Shown here: positions 24,062 to 31,200 of the stretch, piece by piece
Numbering within the stretch: the first letter of the stretch is position 1
Layout: each line of letters begins with the position of its first letter
NCBI GenBank assembly: GCA_913778765.1
Contig: CAJYXO010000154.1
Span: forward strand, 1 to 45,244
Direction of reading: 5' to 3'
Length of the DNA stretch: 45,244 nucleotides
Origin: an uncultured Massilia sp.
GTDB taxonomy: Bacteria > Pseudomonadota > Gammaproteobacteria > Burkholderiales > Burkholderiaceae_D
The notes under the pieces: model-generated
Told to the model about the DNA's origin: nothing
What the model saw: the letters and a program-made list of their open reading frames with translations, nothing else
The model's database searches: none
Program-made: the position numbers and the translations under genes

Positions 24062-25445
24062 GGCACGCAAGAGGACGCATCCATTGATCGGTGCCCTGGC
24101 GGCACTCTACGGGCTTTATTTTATTTTTTGCATAGGAAATTCGATGATGGACCGGTATTCGGTAGCAAAGCTGACGGAACAAATGAAAACCGCCTGTGTC
24201 GGCAGATTCCTGATCGATGTACCGGCGTCGATGGAATTCTCTTACAGCCACGCTTACGTGGCGGGTTTCTGGATTTCAGCACAGGAAGAAACCCAGCAGG
24301 CGTTCGACGCAAGAGTCCAGGCAAGACAAGTGGAAATCGAATCGGCGCCGGATTCCCCGGGCCGGAAGAACCTGGAACGGGCCGAGGATTACCGCAACAA
24401 CGGATTTACCGGAAAGATTTTCCGGTATGGGCGCGAGATAACCAAAGGAGAGGAAAACGGCAAACCGGTCGACTGGGTCAACGTCAAGCTGGAAGCGTAT
24501 GTGCATCTGAATGGCGTCAGCTTCGATTTCAAGGCGCCCGATGGCTATGACGCCGAAAAGACCGCCAATCTTCCCAAGCTGCTCGACAAACTGCGCCTGG
24601 TGCCGCAAAAGGAAATTCCGGGCGCTGCCGGATTCTGTTTCGGCCTCGGCATGTTCGTCGATCCTCTTCCGGCGGATGACACCGAAGGCATCGCCGTGCT
24701 TGCCGGCTTTCCCGACCACCCCGACCTTGCCCTGGCATTGAATACCCGCGCCGGGACAAAACCCGACAAGGAGGGACGCCTTGAACGGGACGCGGCGGTT
24801 GATGCGGAAATGCCTTTATGGCTAAGACCGCTCATGGACAAACTTCGAAAAGGCAAGCGAAACATCCATGGGATCGAAGGCGATGAAGTCGCAGAAAAAT
24901 GGCGCGAACTGAATTTCGTGCACACCTATGGTTTCAACTGGGAAGTGAACGGCACCGAAAGCGATGTCTTCGTTCCCTTCATGCATCTGGAAATGTCGAC
25001 CGGCCATCCCGTGAATGCCGGCGCTCGTCCAGTCAGCACCTTCCTCGGCGAAGAGGCGCTGATCCAGTTGTGGGACAAGATATCGTCCAGCATCCGGGTC
25101 CGCCCGACCGGGCCGCTATCCGGGAAGCCGGCAGCGCCGCCGGGTCCGCAGCCGGGCGACACCGCATCGGCCGGCGACGCCTGTCCCGGCACCGGGTGGT
25201 GGCAATGCCGGGAGGGGGACAACGGCGCCCGCGTCGCGGGCGGGCGGCGCCAGTTCCTGACGAAGGGACAGAGGATGCCGCAGGCGCTGCTGTCGCGGCC
25301 GCAAAGCCTCTGGAACAAGTTGCGCGGCGTGCAGGCCAGCTACCGGCTCGACCAGACGACCGTCTGGACCCTGGTCGACCGGCGGCGCCAGGCGCGGACG
25401 GACGGGACCATACCGCCGGCGGCTTGCCAGGGACTGAGCGCCTGA
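24054..25445 (+). CDS. T6SS immunity protein, Tli4 family
   Basis: The 463-residue protein begins with a basic end and one hydrophobic segment (about 9-28), a signal anchor or signal peptide that would place it on the periplasmic side, where lipase effectors act. The segment MKTACVGRFLIDVPASMEFSY (45-65) is the hallmark opening of Tli4-family immunity proteins, and the two-part body fits Tli4-N and Tli4-C. After about residue 355 a Pro-rich linker leads to an extra module with CPGTGWWQC (377-385), RMPQ and LWNKLRG, not part of minimal Tli4. The start overlaps the lipase stop by 8 bases, so toxin and antidote are co-translated. It should neutralise the lipase. Confidence 0.82.
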   Translation: MDKARKRTHPLIGALAALYGLYFIFCIGNSMMDRYSVAKLTEQMKTACVGRFLIDVPASMEFSYSHAYVAGFWISAQEETQQAFDARVQARQVEIESAPDSPGRKNLERAEDYRNNGFTGKIFRYGREITKGEENGKPVDWVNVKLEAYVHLNGVSFDFKAPDGYDAEKTANLPKLLDKLRLVPQKEIPGAAGFCFGLGMFVDPLPADDTEGIAVLAGFPDHPDLALALNTRAGTKPDKEGRLERDAAVDAEMPLWLRPLMDKLRKGKRNIHGIEGDEVAEKWRELNFVHTYGFNWEVNGTESDVFVPFMHLEMSTGHPVNAGARPVSTFLGEEALIQLWDKISSSIRVRPTGPLSGKPAAPPGPQPGDTASAGDACPGTGWWQCREGDNGARVAGGRRQFLTKGQRMPQALLSRPQSLWNKLRGVQASYRLDQTTVWTLVDRRRQARTDGTIPPAACQGLSA

Positions 25446-25515
25446 CAAAACCGTCAGGGCAAGGGGGCCGGCCATCCGGCGCGGCGCCGCAGCGCAGCCA
25501 TGGCGGTTTTTCAGG
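25441..25515. terminator. Bidirectional terminator-like structure between convergent genes
   Basis: The spacer holds two mutually exclusive foldings: a short hairpin CCTGAC-aaaacc-GTCAGG (25441-25458) and a longer pairing of CCTGACAAAACCG (25441-25453) with CGGTTTTTCAGG (25504-25515), which has one bulged base. The plus-strand right arm supplies a T5 tract. It separates the immunity gene from the convergent glycosyltransferase. Confidence 0.5.
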
Positions 25516-25520
25516 CGCTC

Positions 25521-26777
25521 TCAGAAGCGCCGGTATGCCGCCAGCGCCTGCATCACATCCTGCACGCCGATTTTATCGACCCAGTCGCCGTGGCGCGGCG
25601 CCGTGATCACGGTGCTGTTGGCGCGGTCGATCGGCGCCCATTCCGGATTGTTCTGGCGCATCAGCGCGATCACCGGCACGTGCACGGCGTTCGCCAGGTG
25701 CATCACGGCGGTTTCCACCGAAATGATGAGCTCACACAGGCTCAGGACGGCCGGCAGCTGGAAGAAATTGTCTTCCGCACTGAACAGATGGGTACGCTCG
25801 AGGCCGGCTTCGGCGAACAGGGCGCGCGCCCGCGCCAGCTCCTCGGGGACGACGTTGACGACGAAGCCGGCGTCGCGCCAGGAGGCTTCGCAGCGCATGG
25901 TGCGGATCATACCGATGACGCGTTCGAGCGGCCAGCTGCGCTCGACCGACTTGGAAAAGGCGTTCACGAACACGACCTGCGACGGCCTGCCGTCCACGTC
26001 CATGAAACCCCAGTCCGTGAACTGCCTGCGCGCATGGGCGGTCCAGCAGTCCGGGATGGTCAGCACCGGAAAACGTGCCGCGCGCGGGATGTTCATGCCG
26101 AACAGCTGGGTGAACCAGCCCGCGTAGATGTCGCTGATGTGCTGGTCCGGATGCGAGGACGGCGTATAGGCCGGAATGAAGGCGTCCAGCTTGCGGTAGA
26201 TGAGGCGCTTGGCGAGGTCGTAGGGCCGCACATGCTTTTTCTGCCCGACCACGAAGCCGTGCGGGCTGATGCTGCGCGCCAGGCTCGCATATTTATGGCG
26301 CTCGAGCACGGCCAGCGAGACGACGATCGGGTAGTCTTCGCTGCGCGCCTGCGCCACCGATTCGCGGTAGAGCTGCGGACTGTAGGTCTCGTTGTAGACC
26401 TTGTGAATGTACGGACATTCGGCCAGCCAGTCGTACAGCGCGTATTTCTTCAGGTGTTCCCATTCGCTCGAACGGCCGGTGCGGCGGCGCTCGTCGACCC
26501 ACAGGTCGATCTTCAGGTGCGGATAGGCCCGCGCAAAGGCCTGGAAGCAGTTTTGCAGATAGGTGAAATCGCCGAGGGCGAGATGGGCAATGAAGAGGAT
26601 CCTGTCGGCTTGCCGCAGCAGTGCCGGCGCGACCAGCGGTGCTTGTGCGCCCGCAGCATCGCGGCGGACGGTATCGAGCACGGAAGATTCCGGCACCCCG
26701 TATGGCAGGCAGCCAGGCTTGCCGCCGCGCTCGCGCCAGGCATCGACCCTGATAGATTGTCCACCCGAATGTTTCAT
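25521..26777 (-). CDS. Glycosyltransferase family 9 (heptosyltransferase-like)
   Basis: A 418-residue protein with the GT-B fold of family 9 enzymes, which transfer heptose or related sugars to lipopolysaccharide core or other acceptors at the inner membrane. The N-terminal half has ILFIAHLALGDFTYLQN in the acceptor-domain position; the C-terminal nucleotide-sugar site shows VFVNAFSKSVERSWPLE and SVETAVMHLANAVHVPVIALM, where the usual Asp (D-T-G/A) is Glu. That Glu and the 50-residue N-terminal extension are unusual. No other polysaccharide gene is nearby, so acceptor and sugar are unknown. ATG 26777 has GGAG 5 bases upstream. Confidence 0.82.
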   Translation of the reverse strand: MKHSGGQSIRVDAWRERGGKPGCLPYGVPESSVLDTVRRDAAGAQAPLVAPALLRQADRILFIAHLALGDFTYLQNCFQAFARAYPHLKIDLWVDERRRTGRSSEWEHLKKYALYDWLAECPYIHKVYNETYSPQLYRESVAQARSEDYPIVVSLAVLERHKYASLARSISPHGFVVGQKKHVRPYDLAKRLIYRKLDAFIPAYTPSSHPDQHISDIYAGWFTQLFGMNIPRAARFPVLTIPDCWTAHARRQFTDWGFMDVDGRPSQVVFVNAFSKSVERSWPLERVIGMIRTMRCEASWRDAGFVVNVVPEELARARALFAEAGLERTHLFSAEDNFFQLPAVLSLCELIISVETAVMHLANAVHVPVIALMRQNNPEWAPIDRANSTVITAPRHGDWVDKIGVQDVMQALAAYRRF

Positions 26778-26808
26778 GTTGCTCCGATTGCAAAAAGCGA
26801 TACGGGAA

Positions 26809-26871
26809 TTCTAGGGGTAATTACCTGCTAGAAATGCAAACAAACTGTAAGATTTCGTAAAACTTCGTCAA
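26809..26871 (-). promoter_or_regulatory. Promoter and nested palindrome upstream of glycosyltransferase
   Basis: On the minus strand TTGACG (26866-26871) and TACAGT (26844-26849) are spaced by 16 bases and predict a start near 26837. Just downstream lies a nested palindrome: TTCTAG (26809-26814) and CTAGAA (26828-26833) flank the perfect 10-base palindrome GGTAATTACC (26816-26825). This A+T-rich element looks like an operator or leader structure. Confidence 0.45.
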
Positions 26872-26980
26872 GACGATAGCATGGTGCAGCGCAAAAGTCC
26901 CATGCGGCACGCTTGAAAGAAGCGTACGCGGACCACTTGCTGCGGAAAGCAGACGATGGAGTTGGAATATTGTGTGGAAC

Positions 26981-27002
26981 GGCGCGCAAGGAGATGCGCG
27001 CC
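26981..27002 (-). terminator. Hairpin after the rpiA-lipoprotein unit
   Basis: GGCGCGCA (26981-26988) and TGCGCGCC (26995-27002) form a perfect 8-base stem with a 6-base loop, 14 bases past the lipoprotein stop. There is no U-tract on the minus strand, so it may act with Rho or as an mRNA 3' stabiliser. Confidence 0.45.
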
Positions 27003-27016
27003 GCATGTCTGCCGGC

Positions 27017-27358
27017 TTACATCTGCCGGCACTGGCGCAGTTCACAGCGCGCCATGAAGACCTTGCCGTCATTGCACTGCATGCGGTAGACCTCGACCGG
27101 GCCGGCCTCGGTCACCAGGGCGGCGCCCTGCCCGCCCGTGCAGGCCTGCTGCTTCGCCATCTTCTCGACGGTTGCCGAGGAAACGCCCAGGCGGAACGGC
27201 AGGGTCTGGATCGGCGTGCCGTCGGCATCGACCGGGCCCGTGGGCCGGGCCGGCGCCACGGGCACGGCGGGCGCCGGCGCCGGGGTGCGCAAGGATTGGT
27301 AAGCTGCACAGCCGCCCAGCAACGCGGCAAGGCACATCATCGCAGACAGACGCTTCAT
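27017..27358 (-). CDS. Small lipoprotein, function unknown
   Basis: A 113-residue protein with a lipoprotein signal: basic start MKRLSAMMCLAALLGGC, lipobox LGGC, acylated Cys17. A Pro/Ala-rich linker (25-45) precedes a small domain with four Cys (residues about 73-110: QQACTGG, RMQCNDG, ARCELRQC), which could form two disulfides in the periplasm. No named family is recognised. It lies 12 bases after rpiA on the same strand and probably shares its transcript, with no obvious metabolic link. Confidence 0.75.
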   Translation of the reverse strand: MKRLSAMMCLAALLGGCAAYQSLRTPAPAPAVPVAPARPTGPVDADGTPIQTLPFRLGVSSATVEKMAKQQACTGGQGAALVTEAGPVEVYRMQCNDGKVFMARCELRQCRQM

Positions 27359-27370
27359 GCGCGCTCCGGG

Positions 27371-28048
27371 TCAGAAAGTCAGGGTCTTGACGCCTTCCGC
27401 CATGCCCAGCAGGCAGACGTTGGCGCCACGCTGGGCGAACAGGCCGACGGCGATCACGCCGACGATCTGGTTGATCTCGGTTTCCAGCGCCACCGGGTCG
27501 GCGATCGCCAGGCCGGCCACGTCGATGATGTGGCCGCCATTGTCGGTCGCGAAGGCATCGCTGCTGCCCGGCTTGGTGCGCAACTTCGGCTGGCCGCCCA
27601 GGGCTTCGAGCTTGCGCATCACGGCCGCGCGCGCCATCGGCACGACTTCGACCGGCAGCGGGAATTTGCCGAGGGTCTGGACCAGCTTGGAACCGTCGGC
27701 GATGCACACGAAACTCTTCGATACGGAGGCGACGATCTTCTCGCGCGTCAGGGCCGCGCCGCCGCCCTTGATCATGGCGCCGGAAGCGTCGATCTCGTCG
27801 GCGCCGTCGACGTAGACGGAAATCGAATCGACCTCGTTCAGGTCACGCACCTCGATACCGTGGCCGCGCAGGCGCGCGGCGGTCGCTTCCGAGGACGCGA
27901 CGGCGCCCTTGATGCGATCCTTGATCTTGCCGAGTTCGTCGATGAAGAAATTGGCGGTCGAGCCGGTGCCGACGCCGATGATTTCGCCGTCGACCACGTA
28001 GCCGATGGCGGCGCGGGCGACTGCCTGCTTGAGTTCGTCCTGGGTCAT
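27371..28048 (-). CDS. rpiA: Ribose-5-phosphate isomerase A
   Basis: The 225-residue enzyme interconverts ribose 5-phosphate and ribulose 5-phosphate. Phosphate-binding GTGSTANFF is at 27-35, DGADE at 81-85 (catalytic Asp81 and Asp84), [11 protein letters not shown] at 94-104 (Lys94, Glu103); all key residues sit at the same numbers as in E. coli. ATG 28048 begins [10 protein letters not shown], the usual betaproteobacterial N-terminus. No ribosome-binding site precedes it; TAAAAT about 45 bases upstream might be a -10 box. It is the isomerase of the pentose phosphate pathway, fitting the nearby zwf, tal and pgi. Confidence 0.95.
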   Translation of the reverse strand: MTQDELKQAVARAAIGYVVDGEIIGVGTGSTANFFIDELGKIKDRIKGAVASSEATAARLRGHGIEVRDLNEVDSISVYVDGADEIDASGAMIKGGGAALTREKIVASVSKSFVCIADGSKLVQTLGKFPLPVEVVPMARAAVMRKLEALGGQPKLRTKPGSSDAFATDNGGHIIDVAGLAIADPVALETEINQIVGVIAVGLFAQRGANVCLLGMAEGVKTLTF

Positions 28049-28107
28049 GATGAATGCTGGAAGGTGAAAAAATGCCGCCATTTTAACGGATGCGCGCGCC
28101 GATCCGT

Positions 28108-28845
28108 TCAAATCAGCCGCAGCATCGCCGCCTTCAGCACGCCCGCGGTCTTGTTCGCCGCGCCCAGCTTGCGCAGCGCGTTATCGATGTGGAAGATCAC
28201 CGTGCGTTCCGAGATCGCCAGGATCTCGGCCGACTCCGACGCCGTCTTGCCGTCCGCGGCCCAGCGCAGGACTTCGATCTCGCGTTCCGTCAGCTTGATG
28301 GCGGCCGCGCCTTCCGGCCTGGCGGCCTGGATGTCCGCCAGCGCCGCATGCGCGGCCTGGGCCAGCCAGTGCATCCGGTGCGCTTTCGCCTGGAATTCGC
28401 TGCGCACGATCGGCTCGCCGGAACGCGCGAAGGTCAGCAGGCTGGCGACGCCCTTCAGGTCATGGGTCGGCTGGGCCCAGCCGACCTGCAGGCCGTGGGC
28501 GCGCGCGTCTTCCCACAACGGCCGGCTGGACGCGAACAGGGTTTCCGACCACAGCATCGGCCGGGTCGAGCTCAAACCTTGGGCGACGGTGGGATCGATC
28601 CGCAGGTACTGCTCGGACTGGTAGCGTTGCTGCCAGGCCTGCGGGTAATTGTTGAACATGATGGTGCGCGGATTCGAGAACGGCAGCGGCAGGCGCATGC
28701 CGAGCGCGCAGTAATCGAAACCGAGTTCCCGGGCTGCCTTGGCCAGCAGTTCCAGCAGGGCCGCTTCGGTTTTCGCGTCCGCGAAATCACGCAGCCACTC
28801 TTGATGTCCCTCCACCTCAAACTGCTGCAATGCCCTACCCTCCAC
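28108..28845 (-). CDS. LuxR-family quorum-sensing regulator, apparently without LuxI
   Basis: A 245-residue regulator with an N-terminal acyl-homoserine-lactone-binding domain (about 15-170) and a C-terminal LuxR helix-turn-helix ([36 protein letters not shown]). The signal-pocket residues of the family are present: W71, Y75, D84, P85, W99 and a Gly in the HGLQVGW segment. This suggests it still binds an acyl-homoserine lactone. No synthase gene occurs in the window, so it may be a solo receptor. Start: GTG 28845 has a weak site, while TTG 28830 has GGAGGG at good spacing and is a serious alternative. A lux-box-like palindrome lies just upstream. Confidence 0.88.
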   Translation of the reverse strand: MEGRALQQFEVEGHQEWLRDFADAKTEAALLELLAKAARELGFDYCALGMRLPLPFSNPRTIMFNNYPQAWQQRYQSEQYLRIDPTVAQGLSSTRPMLWSETLFASSRPLWEDARAHGLQVGWAQPTHDLKGVASLLTFARSGEPIVRSEFQAKAHRMHWLAQAAHAALADIQAARPEGAAAIKLTEREIEVLRWAADGKTASESAEILAISERTVIFHIDNALRKLGAANKTAGVLKAAMLRLI

Positions 28846-28849
28846 GAAC

Positions 28850-28894
28850 CTGCAAGAACTTACAGTGCCCCGGCACGCGCAAGACTGCTAGACT
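28850..28894 (+). promoter_or_regulatory. lux-box-like palindrome and -10 of the VOC gene promoter
   Basis: CTGCAAGAACTTACAG (28850-28865) is a 16-base near-palindrome with the CT-N12-AG form of LuxR/LasR sites. Downstream is TGCTAGACT, an extended -10 (TAGACT 28889-28894), predicting a start at about 28901. The box centre then lies about 43 bases upstream and abuts the place of the -35 element, which is absent (TGCCCC). This is the geometry of LuxR-activated promoters. The box is also 4 bases from the luxR-type start, so autoregulation is possible. Confidence 0.6.
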
Positions 28895-28943
28895 GGCGTG
28901 CCCTTATTTCTTGAACAATAACACAAACCCTGGAGGAGAAATC

Positions 28944-29423
28944 ATGCTCAGCAAAAACACGATTTGCCTGTGGTTCGACGGCGACGCACTGGACGCCGCC
29001 AGGTTTTACGCCGAGACCTTTCCCGACAGCGCGGTCAAGGCCGTCCACCATGCGCCCGGCGACTACCCCGCCGGCAAGCAGGGCGACGTCCTGACGGTCG
29101 AGTTCACGGTGATGGGCATCCCCTGCCTGGGCCTGAACGGCGGCGCGGGCGTCAAGCACAGCGAAGCCTTCTCCTTCCAGGTGGCCACCGAGGACCAGGC
29201 CGAAACCGACCGTCTGTGGAATGCCATCGTCGGCAATGGCGGCAAGGAAAACGTATGCGGCTGGTGCCAGGACAAGTGGGGCCTGTCGTGGCAGATCACC
29301 CCACGCATGCTGTCCGAAGCGATCACCGATCCGGACCCGGCGGTGGCCAAGCGCGCCTTCGAGGCCATGATGAAGATGGGGAAGATCGACGTGGCCGGCA
29401 TCGAAGCGGCGCGGCGCGGCTGA
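28944..29423 (+). CDS. VOC family protein, PhnB-like
   Basis: A 159-residue protein of the PhnB/3-demethylubiquinone-9 3-methyltransferase-like group within the vicinal-oxygen-chelate fold. Typical are the opening ICLWFDGDALDAARFYAETFPDS, the strand VLTVEFTVMGIPCLGLNGG, and GWCQDKWGLSWQITP. Members are mostly uncharacterised metal-binding proteins. The ATG has GGAGGAGAAATC upstream, a strong site. It is divergent from the LuxR-type regulator and is the best candidate for a target of it. Confidence 0.87.
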   Translation: MLSKNTICLWFDGDALDAARFYAETFPDSAVKAVHHAPGDYPAGKQGDVLTVEFTVMGIPCLGLNGGAGVKHSEAFSFQVATEDQAETDRLWNAIVGNGGKENVCGWCQDKWGLSWQITPRMLSEAITDPDPAVAKRAFEAMMKMGKIDVAGIEAARRG

Positions 29424-29448
29424 GGCACGGGCCGCGCCGAAGAATGAA

Positions 29449-29940
29449 TCACTCCGCCGGCGGCAGGCAACCGAACAGGCGCTTGCCGGGACGGTCGCCG
29501 TCCCAGATCTGGTGCACGACGGCGGCGCCGTCGCGCTGCTTCGCCAGGCAGAAGCGGGCTTCGTAAGCCTGGGCCGCGCCGCGCACCTTGCCGGGCCGGG
29601 CGTCGATGCGCAGGTAATAGATCTTGCCTGCTTCCAGCGCCGCCGCCTGGGTATGCGGCAGCGACGCCACCTGGCCGCCATACGGCACGCACATCGAAAA
29701 ACTGAGCGGGAAAGTACGCTCGGCCGGCATGGTCATCTTCCACAGCAGGCGTTGGCCGTCGGAGACGCTGACCGCATGGAAATCCGGCGTGCCTTCGCGT
29801 TCTTCGCGCGGGCTGATCGTGAAGCAGGGGCCGCCGCGCGGGCCTTCGCGGACTTCGGCGGCGCCGGTGCGGGCGCGCGCGTCGGCTGCCGGGGCAAGCA
29901 TGAGCACGCAAAGGGTGGCGGCAAGGGCTGGGGCTTTCAT
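29449..29940 (-). CDS. Secreted protein of unknown function
   Basis: A 163-residue protein with a clear signal peptide (MKAPALAATLCVLMLAPAADA, cleavage after about residue 21). The mature part has Cys at about 39, 84, 130 and 157, which could form disulfides, and a beta-rich pattern (FHAVSVSDGQRLLWKMTMP, KIYYLRIDARPG). No family is recognised. It stands alone, convergent with the VOC gene, with no visible operon partner. The reading frame has normal codon use, so the gene is likely real. Confidence 0.72.
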   Translation of the reverse strand: MKAPALAATLCVLMLAPAADARARTGAAEVREGPRGGPCFTISPREEREGTPDFHAVSVSDGQRLLWKMTMPAERTFPLSFSMCVPYGGQVASLPHTQAAALEAGKIYYLRIDARPGKVRGAAQAYEARFCLAKQRDGAAVVHQIWDGDRPGKRLFGCLPPAE

Positions 29941-29990
29941 CCCAAAAGCCTAAGGCGGCGGGCTGGGCTGTGAGTTGATCGGCCGCAAAC

Positions 29991-30542
29991 TCAGGCGCGC
30001 CTGCGCATCAGCCGGCGCGCGCCGCCGCGCGGCAGGTTCTCGCGGTCCGTCGGGTCGGCCAGGAAGCCCGCCAGCACCTGCTCGTACAAGTCCAGCCGGT
30101 GCGCATGGCGGCGCTGGCGCACGATGCGCGGTAGCTGCATGAATTTCAGGGCGAAGTAGTCGGCCAGCAGGTCGCCTTGCGCTTCCATGTTGTAGTCGGA
30201 AAGGCGCGCGTCTTCGTGAAGTTCGTAGTGATAAGGCAGCCCGATGCGGATCGCGCCGCGCAGCCGCACCGGGTAGCCGAGCTGGTGCTGCCAGACGTGC
30301 ACCATCTCGTGCATGAACCAGTGGATGACGGTGGGATTGCCCTCGCTGTAGTCGGGCAGGAAGCAGGAGTGGTGGAAGTAGATGCTGCCGTTCGGGGTCA
30401 TGGCGCAGTTCTTCGGCTGCATCCCCAGGGGCAGGTAGCGGCGGTTGTGGACCCGCACGCGAGAATAGTCGATGGCGTCGCCGAACAGCAGCGACGCCAT
30501 CGCGATCTCGCCCGCGGTCAAACCACGCGCCAGGCGAGACAT
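29991..30542 (-). CDS. Putative zinc metallopeptidase-like protein (HExxH)
   Basis: A 183-residue protein with the motif HEMVH at 78-82 in the context IHWFMHEMVHVWQHQLG, and E120 in NMEAQGDLLADYF as a possible third zinc ligand. The arrangement resembles DUF4157-like proteins; I recall such genes being annotated as Vgr- or Rhs-related, but no Rhs or VgrG feature is visible here. No signal peptide is present. It starts 7 bases after the eda stop and has GAGGG upstream, so it is co-transcribed with edd-eda, an unexpected partner for Entner-Doudoroff genes. Confidence 0.7.
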   Translation of the reverse strand: MSRLARGLTAGEIAMASLLFGDAIDYSRVRVHNRRYLPLGMQPKNCAMTPNGSIYFHHSCFLPDYSEGNPTVIHWFMHEMVHVWQHQLGYPVRLRGAIRIGLPYHYELHEDARLSDYNMEAQGDLLADYFALKFMQLPRIVRQRRHAHRLDLYEQVLAGFLADPTDRENLPRGGARRLMRRRA

Positions 30543-30549
30543 GCGGCCC

Positions 30550-31188
30550 TCAAGCGGCTGCGCGCAGGCCGGATGCGGCCCTGGCCAGGTCGGTGATCAG
30601 GTCCCAGTCGCCGGCCTTCATCGCATCAAGCGGAGTCAGCCAGGAGCCGCCCACGCAGGCCACGTTCTTCAGCGCCAGGAACTGCGGCGCGGTCTCGATC
30701 GAGATGCCGCCGGTCGGGCAGAAGGTCACGTCCGGCAGCGGACCGCCGATCGCCTTCAGCATGCCGACGCCGCCGGCCGGCACCGCCGGGAACAGCTTCA
30801 GCTGCTTGAAGCCGGCTTCGCGCGCGACCATCACTTCGGACGGGGTCATGCAGCCCGGCAGCAGCGGCAGGCCGCTCTTTTTCGCCGCCTCGATCAGGGC
30901 CGGGGTCAGGCCCGGGGACACGCCGAACACCGCGCCGGCATCGCGCGAAGCGGCGAATTCTTCCGGCTGGGTCAAGGTGCCGACGCCGACGATCGCGCCT
31001 TCGACCTGGGCCATCGCGCGGATCGCGTCCAGACCGTGCCTGGTGCGCAGGGTCACCTCGAGCACGCGGATGCCGCCGGCGACCAGCGCCTTGGCCAGGG
31101 GGACGGCGTGGTCCGGATCGTCGATCGCGATCACCGGGATCACGACGGCCGATTTCATGATGTCGAGCAGGCTCATATTGGTGGTCAT
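30550..31188 (-). CDS. eda: KDPG/KHG aldolase Eda
   Basis: The 212-residue aldolase splits 2-keto-3-deoxy-6-phosphogluconate into pyruvate and glyceraldehyde 3-phosphate. Glu44 in LEVTLRT and the Schiff-base Lys131 in [10 protein letters not shown] match the E. coli catalytic pair, and the phosphate site GGISIET is present. I chose ATG 31188; a GTG directly after the edd stop (31200) would add four residues. It lies 12 bases behind edd and ahead of the metallopeptidase-like gene; edd-eda is expected to be controlled by HexR. Confidence 0.95.
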   Translation of the reverse strand: MTTNMSLLDIMKSAVVIPVIAIDDPDHAVPLAKALVAGGIRVLEVTLRTRHGLDAIRAMAQVEGAIVGVGTLTQPEEFAASRDAGAVFGVSPGLTPALIEAAKKSGLPLLPGCMTPSEVMVAREAGFKQLKLFPAVPAGGVGMLKAIGGPLPDVTFCPTGGISIETAPQFLALKNVACVGGSWLTPLDAMKAGDWDLITDLARAASGLRAAA

Positions 31189-31200
31189 CGTTGTACTCAC

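Noticed and set aside
26890..26960. Possible small RNA in the spacer with ACGCTT-gaaag-AAGCGT
   Set aside because: The hairpin is short, with no promoter or terminator pair that would define an RNA gene.
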